Source: Morganella sibonii
GTDB lineage: Bacteria; Pseudomonadota; Gammaproteobacteria; Enterobacterales; Enterobacteriaceae
DNA length: 64,000 nt
Reading direction: 5' to 3' (one strand)
Assembly (NCBI RefSeq): GCF_040560245.1
Contig: NZ_JAKMWP010000009.1
Shown: positions 10,317 through 18,800 of the stretch, piece after piece
How the letters are laid out: every line of letters starts with the position of its first letter
How positions within the stretch are numbered: the stretch's first letter is position 1
Notes under the pieces: generated by a model
The model's database searches: none
The model's input: only the letters and a program-made list of their open reading frames with translations
What the model was told of the DNA's origin: nothing
Made by a program: the position numbers and the translations under genes

Positions 10317-11462
10317 ATGAAGATTGATTTGGAAAAACTCCTCGATGAGTTTAATAAAAATAAATTTCCAAGCTATTATGTCGGAAAGGCTAAAGCTTAT
10401 GGATGGGATATAGTATATATCGATATAAAAAATGACGTATTTAATGTCGCGCTGGATATCGATATCAGAGGGAATATTTATCTTGTCTTCCGGGATCATC
10501 AATCCCGCTGTATTTTTAATGAATTTCTTCATCGTGATTTTGAAGAAAGAGTGATGATTTATAATCAGAAGAGTAATGAGTATGAACTTGGAACAATTCC
10601 CGGTCAGGATTTTGATACTCTTTCAATAACGTATGGTGCTATAAGAAATATTATTGAGTTTTATAATGATATTTATCAGTATTGCCATAATAAAAAACAG
10701 CGGGAATCAGCCGGTAATATAAAGTCACTCCTTCGTCAGAAAACAGAAAATGAAACCTGGAATGATGTATACCATTTCTTTAAAGAAAAACGATTATCTG
10801 CGCTGGAAACAGTTAAATGGATAAAGGAAAATAACTGTAGCCTCAGCCGGTTTGGCGATGGTGAAATGAAGCTTCTGACAGAAGATGGTGTTTATTTTCA
10901 GAAAGCTGATAAAAAACTGACATATGAATTAAGAAGAATATGCTCAGCAAAACATAACACACTGGTATGCATGCCGCATTGTGCTGTAGAAAATGGTTTT
11001 TGGCATAAATTCTGGGTTAAATATTGGTTCCGGTGTAAATTTTTTATTGACCAGCCGGTATATGGCGACTCATTTGTCAGTTGTCCTGAAGGGTTTTATC
11101 AGTTTGGTGATGAATTGGTTAATGCCTGGATGGATATATGGAAAGATAAAAATGTCTGCATTGTTACCGGTGATAAATCCCGGCTGGACTGTGAACACTT
11201 TATGTTGTCCAATATAAAAAATAAAGAAATCATTCACACTAAGAATACAAATTCTTATGATGATATCGATTTGCTGACAGAACAATGCCTGGAAAAAAAG
11301 GATGTTGATGTATTTTTAATCGCATCAGGCCCGGCGGGTACCGTATTATCCGCACGGCTGGCAGAGAATAACAGGATAGCACTGGATATCGGCCATTTAA
11401 CAAACAGTTATGATGTGGTTTATGAAGGAAAAGAGAGCCCGGAACAACTGCCTTTTTACTGA
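10317..11462 (+). CDS. GT-D fold (DUF1792-like) putative glycosyltransferase with an extra N-terminal domain
   Basis: A 381-residue protein with two parts. Residues about 150-381 match my memory of the GT-D (DUF1792) fold: SLSRFGDGEMKLL, a nucleotide-sugar style motif, and at the C-terminus LIASGPAGTVLSARLAENN then ALDIGHLTNSYD. Residues 1-150 are acidic and aromatic-rich with no family I recognise. There is no signal peptide or membrane segment. The ATG follows AAAGGATTTGAGGT, 24 bases after selB, so it is probably co-transcribed with selAB, yet its base composition is clearly more A+T rich than its neighbours, suggesting later acquisition. GT-D enzymes are known from Gram-positive adhesin glycosylation; the acceptor here is unknown. 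Confidence 0.65.
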   Translation: MKIDLEKLLDEFNKNKFPSYYVGKAKAYGWDIVYIDIKNDVFNVALDIDIRGNIYLVFRDHQSRCIFNEFLHRDFEERVMIYNQKSNEYELGTIPGQDFDTLSITYGAIRNIIEFYNDIYQYCHNKKQRESAGNIKSLLRQKTENETWNDVYHFFKEKRLSALETVKWIKENNCSLSRFGDGEMKLLTEDGVYFQKADKKLTYELRRICSAKHNTLVCMPHCAVENGFWHKFWVKYWFRCKFFIDQPVYGDSFVSCPEGFYQFGDELVNAWMDIWKDKNVCIVTGDKSRLDCEHFMLSNIKNKEIIHTKNTNSYDDIDLLTEQCLEKKDVDVFLIASGPAGTVLSARLAENNRIALDIGHLTNSYDVVYEGKESPEQLPFY

Positions 11463-11466
11463 TAAT

Positions 11467-11494
11467 AAAACAGGCCGCAATTGCGGCCTGTTTT
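11467..11494. terminator. Bidirectional terminator between convergent genes
   Basis: A perfect 28-base palindrome: AAAA, then CAGGCCGCAA / TTGCGGCCTG, then TTTT. It serves the selAB transcript on plus and the modG-like gene on minus. Confidence 0.88.
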
Positions 11495-11512
11495 GTACTG
11501 TATTTGCGGTTA

Positions 11513-11941
11513 TCAGGCTTTAGTCGCTACTATTACACTGGATGCTTTTATCAGTGCCAGAATTTCATTACCTTCATGTAATTCCATTTCATCACGGCTT
11601 TCGTTGGTAATAACCGCTGTCAGCGGCAGCCCTTTTTCTGTTCTCAGATGAATCGTGCTGTTCACGGCACCGTTGACTATTTTGCTGATTTTACCGCGGA
11701 ATTGGTTGCGGGCGGAAAAGCGCAGGCCGCAATCCGGATTTGCCAGTACCACCCACGGTGCTTTAATAACCGCAACAGCTTCTTTTCCTTCGCGGATTTC
11801 TAATACGTCACAGCTCTCTTTGGTGATAACCGTTGTCAGGATTTCGCCATGCTCAAGTGTTAATTCCACTTCATTATTAACAGCACCGGTAACAATACGG
11901 GAAACTTTACCGGTGAGCTGGTTACGGGCGGAAATTTTCAT
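11513..11941 (-). CDS. modG: ModG-like molybdate-binding protein with two Mop (TOBE) domains
   Basis: The 142-residue protein is an internal duplication: residues 1-70 and 73-142 both begin with the pattern SARNQ followed by GKxSxIVxGAVN and end in an I-K-A/V strand. This is the di-Mop arrangement of Azotobacter ModG (also 142 residues), a cytoplasmic protein that binds molybdate at subunit interfaces and is thought to store or buffer it. GAGGTCACACA precedes the ATG. Its position just after formate dehydrogenase and selenium genes fits, because FdoG needs a molybdopterin cofactor. The symbol is by similarity of architecture only. Confidence 0.78.
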   Translation of the reverse strand: MKISARNQLTGKVSRIVTGAVNNEVELTLEHGEILTTVITKESCDVLEIREGKEAVAVIKAPWVVLANPDCGLRFSARNQFRGKISKIVNGAVNSTIHLRTEKGLPLTAVITNESRDEMELHEGNEILALIKASSVIVATKA

Positions 11942-11979
11942 TGTGTGACCTCTTTCCTTTCAGTGATTAGCCGGAATGG

Positions 11980-12639
11980 TTAATCTTCCTGTTGTATCAC
12001 ACGATATACGCAGCGGCGAGAACCCGTCAGTAAATATTCGACCCGTTCCACATTTGCATCCAAAACGGTCTGAAACAGTTCGAGCTCAGCACGGCAGAAT
12101 CCCTGACACATACGGGCGGCGGAGCAGATAGGGCAGTGATTTTCAATAATCAGCCAGCTCCCTTCCGGTTCTTTTTCCCACTGTGCCATATAGCCTTCCT
12201 CTGTGCGGATGGCAACGAGGCGGACAATGCGTTCTTCCAGGGTTTTCGCACCCTGAAGTTTATCAAAATAGTCGCGGCGGGCTTCGTTCTCACGGGCGGT
12301 AATAATTTTGCCGATAGCATCCTCGCCGAGTTCGCGGCGGATGGTGGTCAGGATTTTGACGGTCAGCTCAGCGTGACAATCCGGAAAGCGTTTGTTGCCC
12401 AGCGCGGTCAGATGCCAGCGCTGCACCGGACGGCCGACACCCCGGCATTCGGAATGTGCCTCAACCATGCCGTCCCGGGCCAGCTTGGTAAACTGCTGAC
12501 GGGCAGCTTCCCCGGTGGTGCCCAGGTGTTCCCCGGCCTCGGATGCCTGCATCGGGCCATGCTTTTTCAGGAGAATAAGCAATTTTTCCCCGACCGATTG
12601 TGCGGAACTGAGGTTGCTTTCCAGGTTAGTTCTTGACAT
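11980..12639 (-). CDS. HTH transcriptional regulator with a C-terminal cysteine cluster (possible Fe-S sensor)
   Basis: A 219-residue regulator. Residues about 15-75 form a winged helix-turn-helix (QASEAGEHLGTTGEAARQQF, then GVGRPVQRWHLT). Near residue 168 is HCPIC, followed by five residues and CQGFC, four cysteines that could hold an iron-sulfur cluster. The overall layout recalls the SufR/DeoR-like family of ArsR-type winged-helix proteins, but the cysteine spacing is not that of cyanobacterial SufR as I remember it. It is divergent from the MFS exporter gene, the classic layout for a local repressor. Confidence 0.72.
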   Translation of the reverse strand: MSRTNLESNLSSAQSVGEKLLILLKKHGPMQASEAGEHLGTTGEAARQQFTKLARDGMVEAHSECRGVGRPVQRWHLTALGNKRFPDCHAELTVKILTTIRRELGEDAIGKIITARENEARRDYFDKLQGAKTLEERIVRLVAIRTEEGYMAQWEKEPEGSWLIIENHCPICSAARMCQGFCRAELELFQTVLDANVERVEYLLTGSRRCVYRVIQQED

Positions 12640-12728
12640 ATTCTCGTGCCCGGTATCTATTTATCCAAGTTAATTCTTGTTTAATTTATCGTATTCAGCA
12701 AAGTATCACAAGACTAAAGGATGGTTCT

Positions 12729-14132
12729 ATGTTGCCTGATGACAGCCGCTGGCGTGATCTCTTTTCAGGGAAAAACGCTGCGATTTCAGTCGCTCTCTCG
12801 TTCGGTGTTGTTATTCACGCCGTTAATATTTTAATGGCAACCACCATTTTGCCATCTGTGGTTGCCGATATCGGCGGCCTGAATCTGTACGCCTGGAACA
12901 CCACACTGTTTGTGGCAGCATCCATTATCGGCTCAGTACTTTCTGCCCGCATGCTGGCCGTATATGGTGCCCGCATCGCCTATCTTCTTTCTGTCATTGC
13001 CTTTTTTGCCGGCAGCCTGGCCTGCACCCTGGCTCCCCGGATGGAAATTATGCTGCTGGGGCGTGCTATTCAGGGCTTCGGCGGCGGTGTTATGTTCGCA
13101 TTGTCTTATGCCATGATCAATTTAGTGTATGTTCCGGCATTGTGGCCGAGAGCAATGGCACTGATTTCCGGGATGTGGGGAGTTGCCACATTAGTCGGTC
13201 CGGCTGTCGGAGGTATTTTTGCCCAGTTAAATGCCTGGCGTTATGCTTTTGGTGTGATGTTGCCGCTGATGGTCGTTTATGGGCTCTTTTTGCTTACGAT
13301 TATGCCTAAAAAGCAGAATAATGACGGTAACCGGCCACATCTTCCCCTGATCCAGCTGACATTACTGACCGCTGCGGTACTGGTGGTTTCCGCCGGCAGT
13401 CTCAGCCCTGATGTATTCCTGAATGTGGGCGGTGTGGTGGTTTCCCTTCTGTTGCTGATTGTGCTTGCGGTGATTGAGCAGCGCAGCAGTACCCGGTTAT
13501 TACCGGAGAATACTTTCCGGCGCGGCAGTCATCATGCCGCGCTGTATGTCACTATCTCTCTGCTGGCTATCGGGATGACCTGTGAAGTGTTCGTACCGTA
13601 TTTCCTGCAACGCCTGCACGGCCAGTCGCCGCTGGCATCCGGCTATATGAGTGCACTGATGGCGCTGGGCTGGACAGTCAGTGAGATCATCAGTGCGGGA
13701 TGGAAAGGGGCGAAAATGCGTGCCAGTATTCTGCTCGGGCCGATCTTTGTGCTGGCGGGGCTGGTATTACTGGCGCTGACACTCTCTGTACCGTCTGCCG
13801 GAAAATGGGCCATTATGTCGCCGATCCTGCTGGGATTATCGCTGGTCGGGTTCGGGATCGGGTTCGGCTGGCCGCATCTGCTGACCCGGATTTTACAGGT
13901 CGCGGCACCTGCGGATAAAGAGATTGCCGCCGCTTCCATCACCACAGTACAGCTCTTTGCCACGGCGCTGGGTGCCGCTCTGGCCGGTATGATTGTGAAC
14001 GTCAATGGTTTCAATGACGGAACACTGACAGGCGTGATGTCTTCAGCCTATTGGCTGATGATGTTACTGGCGATTGCCCCGCTGATTGCGATTTTCACCG
14101 CCCGCCGCTGCGCGGCTATTTCTTACGGCTGA
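12729..14132 (+). CDS. MFS transporter, probable drug/metabolite exporter
   Basis: A 467-residue integral membrane protein with 12-14 hydrophobic segments. The motif-C-like stretch GMWGVATLVGPAVGGIF and RAIQGFGGGVMF are characteristic of drug:H+ antiporters of the DHA2 type. I take the ATG at 12729, preceded by AAAGG eight bases upstream; an open extension to 12633 would overlap the divergent regulator and is not needed. The divergent regulator gene suggests inducible expression. The exported compound cannot be told from sequence. Confidence 0.82.
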   Translation: MLPDDSRWRDLFSGKNAAISVALSFGVVIHAVNILMATTILPSVVADIGGLNLYAWNTTLFVAASIIGSVLSARMLAVYGARIAYLLSVIAFFAGSLACTLAPRMEIMLLGRAIQGFGGGVMFALSYAMINLVYVPALWPRAMALISGMWGVATLVGPAVGGIFAQLNAWRYAFGVMLPLMVVYGLFLLTIMPKKQNNDGNRPHLPLIQLTLLTAAVLVVSAGSLSPDVFLNVGGVVVSLLLLIVLAVIEQRSSTRLLPENTFRRGSHHAALYVTISLLAIGMTCEVFVPYFLQRLHGQSPLASGYMSALMALGWTVSEIISAGWKGAKMRASILLGPIFVLAGLVLLALTLSVPSAGKWAIMSPILLGLSLVGFGIGFGWPHLLTRILQVAAPADKEIAAASITTVQLFATALGAALAGMIVNVNGFNDGTLTGVMSSAYWLMMLLAIAPLIAIFTARRCAAISYG

Positions 14133-14158
14133 TTATCCCGTTTCTGATAATAGTGTAT

Positions 14159-14196
14159 GCCGGAATGAGGACTGTATCCCGTTCCGGCCTTTTTTT
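14159..14196 (+). terminator. Intrinsic terminator after the MFS gene
   Basis: GCCGGAA pairs with TTCCGGC around a 16-base loop and is followed by CTTTTTTT. It ends the MFS transcript only 38 bases before the accA-like start codon. Confidence 0.8.
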
Positions 14197-14234
14197 ACAC
14201 TGACCGGATGTTTTCTGTCAGGGTAATGTCCGTT

Positions 14235-15194
14235 ATGTCTCAGTATCATCTCGAATTTGAAAGGCCAATCATTGAGCTGGAAGAGAAAATCGCTGCATTG
14301 CAGTCATTTAAAGAGCGCAGCAGCGATTTGGGGTTTGATCCGGATGATGAAATCGCCTGTCTGCGGAAAAAATGCGAAAAGCTGACGCAGTCGATTTATG
14401 CTGATCTCGGCGCATGGGAAATTGTCCGGCTGGCCCGCCACCCGCTGCGGCCCTATACCCTGGATTATATCAGTCTTATTTTTACCGATTTTCAGGCGCT
14501 GGCCGGCGACCGTGCCTTTGCGGATGATAAAGCCATTGTCGGCGGGCTGGCACGCTTTGAGGGCCGCCCGGTGATGGTTATCGGTCACCAGAAAGGGCGT
14601 GATACCAAAGAAAAGTTACTGCGCAATTTTGGTATGCCCTCACCGGAGGGGTACCGCAAGGCGCTGCGACTGATGAAAATGGCCGAACGTTTTCATATGC
14701 CGGTGCTGATGTTTATTGATTCCGCCGGTGCCTATCCCGGCGTGGGCGCGGAAGAGCGCGGACAGGCGGAGGCGATTGCCCGTAACCTGCTTGAGCTGTC
14801 GCGGCTGAAAACCCCGGTGATCTGCACTATCACCGGCGAGGGGTGTTCCGGCGGCGCGCTGGGGATTGGTGTCGGTGATCGTATCAATATGCTGCAATAC
14901 AGTACCTATGCGGCAATCTCGCCGGAGGGGTGTGCCTCTATCCTGTGGAAAAGTGCGGATAAAGCACCGCTGGCTGCCGAAGCCATGGGGATGACCGCGC
15001 CGCGCCTGAAAGCGCTGGGTATTATCGATACCATTATTCCCGAACCGGCAGGTGGTGCTCACCGCAACTATCAGCAGGCGGCGGATAATCTGCGCGATCA
15101 GTTGTTGCAGGATCTGGCGGTATTATCAGCGTTGCCGGAAGACGAACTTCTGGCGCAGCGCTATCAGAAATTAATGTCTTTCGGCCATTGCTGA
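14235..15194 (+). CDS. accA: Acetyl-CoA carboxylase carboxyltransferase alpha subunit, divergent stand-alone copy
   Basis: AccA with AccD transfers CO2 from carboxybiotin to acetyl-CoA in fatty acid synthesis. The 319 residues align without gaps to E. coli AccA (also 319) as I recall it, keeping LAGDRAFADDKAIVGG, GHQKGRDTKEK, GVGAEERGQ, ISPEGCASILWKSADKAP and the SGG pair (206-207) of the oxyanion hole. It is nevertheless much less similar to E. coli than the other housekeeping proteins in this window. Active-site loop changes stand out: SAG for TPG at 163-165, Cys for Gly at 204 and Gly for Ala at 210. It is not in the usual dnaE-accA setting. I chose ATG 14235 because it matches the family start; an in-frame ATG lies at 14208. 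Either the only accA, relocated, or a second copy. Confidence 0.85.
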   Translation: MSQYHLEFERPIIELEEKIAALQSFKERSSDLGFDPDDEIACLRKKCEKLTQSIYADLGAWEIVRLARHPLRPYTLDYISLIFTDFQALAGDRAFADDKAIVGGLARFEGRPVMVIGHQKGRDTKEKLLRNFGMPSPEGYRKALRLMKMAERFHMPVLMFIDSAGAYPGVGAEERGQAEAIARNLLELSRLKTPVICTITGEGCSGGALGIGVGDRINMLQYSTYAAISPEGCASILWKSADKAPLAAEAMGMTAPRLKALGIIDTIIPEPAGGAHRNYQQAADNLRDQLLQDLAVLSALPEDELLAQRYQKLMSFGHC

Positions 15195-15257
15195 AGACAG
15201 ATTAACCTGTTTGTGATAACAATAGAGCCGGATATCTCTCACAACGGGGACGCTGTC

Positions 15258-16166
15258 ATGGCGGTCGATCTTAATTTGCTGCCGGTTTTTCTGGCTGTGG
15301 CGGAACAGGGCAGTTTTACCGGTGCGGCCACCCGGCTGGGGATGCCGTCGTCTAATGTCAGCCGGGCCATCAGACAGCTGGAAACCCAGACCGGCTGCCG
15401 TCTTATCGAGCGGACAACCCGGCGTATGCGCCTGACGGCACAGGGACAGCAGCTGTATCAGTGCGCCGGAAAAACGGACGCCATGCTGCGGGAAACCTTT
15501 TCACAGATCCGTAATGATGATGTGCTGACCGGTTGTTTCCGGCTGACGGTACCCGGCGAAGGCGTCGGGGAAATGCTGGCGCCGGTGCTGGCCCGTTTTG
15601 CCGCACTGCATCCGGATTTGCAGATCCGGTGTGATACCCGGCTGACCCCGGCGGATATTATCAGTGATGATATCGATCTGCTGCTGACCTATCAGCGCGG
15701 GGAGATGGCAGACAGCAGTTATCACAGCCGTCTGATTCAGTCATGGTCGTGTGTGGTGGTGGCCGCGCCGTCATTACTGGCCCGGACCGGCATCCCTGTT
15801 TCTGCCGCTGAGCTGACCCGGCTGCCCTGTATTTCCAGTCTGAGTGCCCTGAACGGCCAGCCGTGGGTTTTCCGCAAACCGGACGGCGGATGGCTGACAG
15901 TGCGCATCAGCAGCCGCTATCAGGTTAACGGGGCGGCACTGGCCGCCGCCGCCGCCATTGAAGGGCTGGGTTTTGCGATTCTGACCGGGCATTTGTGTCA
16001 GCAGGCTTTCCGTGACGGCACATTGCAGGCTGTCCGGCTGAATGAAGAACCGGCTCCCATCGAGCTGAGAGCCGTCTATGCCAGCCGCCGTGAATTATCA
16101 CCGGTTGTCGACAAATTCCTGCATTTTCTCGAAAGTTCGCTGCGGAATCAGACCGAAAATCAGTAA
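15258..16166 (+). CDS. LysR-family transcriptional regulator
   Basis: A 302-residue LysR protein: N-terminal helix-turn-helix (VAEQGSFTGAATRLGMPSSNVSRAIRQLE) followed by TGCRLIERTTRRMRLT, then the periplasmic-binding-protein-like effector domain. ATG 15258 is preceded by GGGGA nine bases upstream; a GTG at 15213 is also in frame but lacks a site. It reads in the same direction as the accA-like gene, 63 bases behind it, and its last seven bases overlap the convergent DUF411 gene. It belongs to the CrgA/YafC-like group that controls neighbouring genes; target and effector are unknown. Confidence 0.85.
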   Translation: MAVDLNLLPVFLAVAEQGSFTGAATRLGMPSSNVSRAIRQLETQTGCRLIERTTRRMRLTAQGQQLYQCAGKTDAMLRETFSQIRNDDVLTGCFRLTVPGEGVGEMLAPVLARFAALHPDLQIRCDTRLTPADIISDDIDLLLTYQRGEMADSSYHSRLIQSWSCVVVAAPSLLARTGIPVSAAELTRLPCISSLSALNGQPWVFRKPDGGWLTVRISSRYQVNGAALAAAAAIEGLGFAILTGHLCQQAFRDGTLQAVRLNEEPAPIELRAVYASRRELSPVVDKFLHFLESSLRNQTENQ

Positions 16167-16603
16167 CTGCGGAATACCGTCTGTTTTCCGTCCGTATCAT
16201 ACGCGATCACATCATACGGCTCTTTCATATCCTTATATTCCATGCCGAGGCTGCCGACCGGCATTCCCGGAACAGAAATCCCTTTGGCACTTTCCGGCAG
16301 CGTATTAATAGCATCCAGGCTGTCAGCCGGGACGTGGCCAATCACATATTTACCGTTCAGTGTGGCGAGGTGACAGCTCATCAGATTCGCGGTGGCACCG
16401 GAATCGAGCATCATTTTCTCCAGCTGTGCCTGCGGAATAATATTGGTTTTCACATCATAACCGGCTTTTTCCACCCCTTCCGCCCACTGGCCGCAACAGC
16501 CGCAGGTCGGGGATTTGTATACGGTGACTGTCCCTTTTGCCGCCATGGCACCGGCAGATAATGTGGTTAATAATAAAGATAACGCCCAGACGGATTTTTT
16601 CAT
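16160..16603 (-). CDS. DUF411 periplasmic metal-binding protein
   Basis: A 147-residue exported protein: residues 1-21 are a Sec signal (KKSVWALSLLLTTLSAGAMA-A). The mature domain begins VTVYKSPTCGCCGQW, the CxCC motif that defines DUF411, with further conserved MSCH and GHVPAD. Family members are found in copper-resistance regions and are thought to bind copper; that is family knowledge and untested here. The gene has its own promoter with a 19-base spacer typical of MerR-family control (separate entry). Confidence 0.85.
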   Translation of the reverse strand: MKKSVWALSLLLTTLSAGAMAAKGTVTVYKSPTCGCCGQWAEGVEKAGYDVKTNIIPQAQLEKMMLDSGATANLMSCHLATLNGKYVIGHVPADSLDAINTLPESAKGISVPGMPVGSLGMEYKDMKEPYDVIAYDTDGKQTVFRSY

Positions 16604-16638
16604 CGGTATTCCCTGTAATGAGTCGGATAATAATGATG

Positions 16639-16669
16639 AGATTAATGGTTTACCTTAGGGGAAGGTCAA
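16639..16669 (-). promoter_or_regulatory. MerR/CueR-type promoter upstream of the DUF411 gene
   Basis: On the minus strand a -35 TTGACC (16669-16664) and a -10 TAATCT (16644-16639) are separated by 19 bases, the overlong spacer typical of MerR-family activators. An ACCTT-N5-AAGGT dyad (16652-16666) lies across the -35 end of the spacer. The start of the element resembles the E. coli copA promoter as I recall it (TTGACCTTCCCCT). The dyad is shorter than the usual CueR operator and is off-centre, so the call is tentative. Confidence 0.4.
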
Positions 16670-16740
16670 TACAGGGAACGTATAGTTATACAGAGAAGTG
16701 TAAAGGTTCCGGCGCGGGAAATTGCCGGAACCGGGGAATA

Positions 16741-17769
16741 CTATTTTATACGGATAACTATTTTACCGAACGGGCCGCGCTGAAGATGAGCAAAAGCCGC
16801 CGGAACGTCACCGAAAGGATAGACAGTATCGATAACCGGTTTGATCTGATACCGCTCAACCGCGGCACAAAGCCGTTCCAGTGCCCGGCGGTGACCGACC
16901 GTGATCCCCTGAAGAGTTGCCTGTTTCAGCATCAGCGGAACGGCAGGCATCACCAGTTCTTCGCTCTGCATAAAACCAATCTGTGCAATGTGTCCGCCCT
17001 GCGCCAGTGCCGCCACGGACTGACGCAGGTTTTCCCCGCCGATAACTTCCAGAATATGATCTGCACCGTGACCGCCGGTCAGTGACATTACGGCATCAGC
17101 CCATGCCGGTGTCGTCCCGGTATCAATAATGCGGGTTACACCCAGTGCATTCAGACGGGTGATTTTTTCTGCGGAACGGGTCAGTACAACGGGTTCTGCC
17201 CCCATTGCCAGTGCTATCTGTAACCCTGCCAGTGATACACCACCGGTACCCTGGAGTAATACGGTCTGTCCGGGTTGCAGATGCCCGCTCTCTGTCAGGG
17301 CAAACCAGGCGGTCAGCCCGGTGATCGGCAGTGTGGAGGCTTCTTCATCTGTCAGTGACGGCGGAACGGCGACCAGCGTTTCCTCATTCAGTACAATATA
17401 CTCTGCCAGTACGCCGGGCAGCGGGCCGCCGAGTGACATCCCGTGATGTGCCATTTCTGCCGGCGGGGCGTTATTTGTCCACTGTGTCCAGAAATTGCCG
17501 ATCACCCGTTCACCGGTATGAAACCGGGTGACCTTTTCCCCGGCAGCGACAATCTCTCCTGCCATATCCGAGGCCGGTGTGAACGGCATTTCCGGCAGCT
17601 CCGGTAACAATTTTCCGTCTATAACCAGGAGATCGCGGTAGTTCAGGGAGACTGCGGATACGCGGATCAGTACCTCATGATCTCCCGGTACAGGTACCGG
17701 TACATCTGCAGGGGTCAGGTTATTCAGTCCGGTGCCGGTCAGTTGCCAGCGTTTCATCATTTTTTGCAT
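16741..17769 (-). CDS. Zinc-type alcohol dehydrogenase-like (MDR superfamily) oxidoreductase
   Basis: A 342-residue medium-chain dehydrogenase/reductase. The N-terminal GroES-like domain has SLNYRDLLVIDG and MPFTPASDMAGEIVAAGE; the Rossmann domain begins LLQGTGGVSLAGLQIALAMGA. It lacks the usual catalytic-zinc cysteine/histidine set, placing it with NAD(P)H quinone-reductase-like members. The start follows AAAAGGAGCTTTTT. It is divergent from a LysR gene 98 bases away, its likely regulator. Confidence 0.85.
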   Translation of the reverse strand: MQKMMKRWQLTGTGLNNLTPADVPVPVPGDHEVLIRVSAVSLNYRDLLVIDGKLLPELPEMPFTPASDMAGEIVAAGEKVTRFHTGERVIGNFWTQWTNNAPPAEMAHHGMSLGGPLPGVLAEYIVLNEETLVAVPPSLTDEEASTLPITGLTAWFALTESGHLQPGQTVLLQGTGGVSLAGLQIALAMGAEPVVLTRSAEKITRLNALGVTRIIDTGTTPAWADAVMSLTGGHGADHILEVIGGENLRQSVAALAQGGHIAQIGFMQSEELVMPAVPLMLKQATLQGITVGHRRALERLCAAVERYQIKPVIDTVYPFGDVPAAFAHLQRGPFGKIVIRIK

Positions 17770-17867
17770 AAAAAGCTCCTTTTAATCTGTTCTGCTATTT
17801 TATTGGTAACTTTTTTGCGTGTATGCTGATGTTTTGGTGTAGCAATGACTCCTTAAAGTAGACAATC

Positions 17868-18800
17868 ATGGCGAATCTGAATCTGTATTCACAATTGAAA
17901 AATATGGCGGCATTCGTGCACACCGCAGAGACCGGCAGTTTTACGGCGGCAGCGGTGCGGATGGGAGTATCCAAATCTGCGACCGGCAAAAGTGTGGCAA
18001 AACTGGAGGAACGCCTGGGAGTACGGTTGCTGCACCGGACAACGCGGAGTGTAAGCCTGACGGAAGAAGGGCAGATTTATTATCAGAGCTGTTTATCTGT
18101 GCTGGATGAGCTGCATCAGACGGAATCACTGCTGTCTGCCCGCCGTCATACAGTTTCCGGCACATTGCGGATCAGTCTGCCGGTCTCTTACGGACGGCTG
18201 TATGTGATGCCGGTCCTGACACAACTGACAAAATTACATCCGGAATTAAAACTGATAGTCAGCTTTACTGACCGCCGGGTGGATCTGATAGAAGAAAATA
18301 CAGATATTGCGGTCCGCCTCGGGTATCCGCAGGACAGCACAACACTGGTTGCCCGCCGTCTGGGAACACAGCATGCCGTGATTTGCGCATCACCGGATTA
18401 TCTTGCCCGTCGTGGTATACCACAGACGGCGGAAGCCCTGGCAGAGCATGATTGCCTGGGATTTATATCCCGGGGGCAGATTCTGCCGTGGCCGGTGATG
18501 AACAAAGACGGCACCGTTAACCGGCTGACTATCCGCCCGAAACATATTATCAGTAACGGCGAAGCTTTGCGTGACGCAGCAGCGGACGGAATGGGGATCG
18601 CATATCTGACCACCTGGCTGGCAGCGCGGGATATTGAACAGGGGCGGCTGCAGGTACTGCCGGTTGCCACCCCGGAAGATGATGCGCCTGCACCGGTTTT
18701 TGCGATATGGCCGCGCTCACGTGATCTCTCCCCGCGTATCCGCGTAGTGGTGGACGCTTTGCTTGCGGCACACAATCCTGACCCGGAGGTAACAGTATGA
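17868..18800 (+). CDS. LysR-family transcriptional regulator
   Basis: A 310-residue LysR regulator: AETGSFTAAAVRMGVSKSATGKSVAKLEERLGVRLLHRTTRSVSL is the DNA-binding part in outline, followed by an effector domain with SFTDRRVDLIEENTDIAVRLG. It is divergent from the MDR oxidoreductase gene, the standard arrangement of a LysR regulator and its target. Its stop overlaps the next small gene by four bases (ATGA), so the two are translationally coupled. Confidence 0.88.
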   Translation: MANLNLYSQLKNMAAFVHTAETGSFTAAAVRMGVSKSATGKSVAKLEERLGVRLLHRTTRSVSLTEEGQIYYQSCLSVLDELHQTESLLSARRHTVSGTLRISLPVSYGRLYVMPVLTQLTKLHPELKLIVSFTDRRVDLIEENTDIAVRLGYPQDSTTLVARRLGTQHAVICASPDYLARRGIPQTAEALAEHDCLGFISRGQILPWPVMNKDGTVNRLTIRPKHIISNGEALRDAAADGMGIAYLTTWLAARDIEQGRLQVLPVATPEDDAPAPVFAIWPRSRDLSPRIRVVVDALLAAHNPDPEVTV

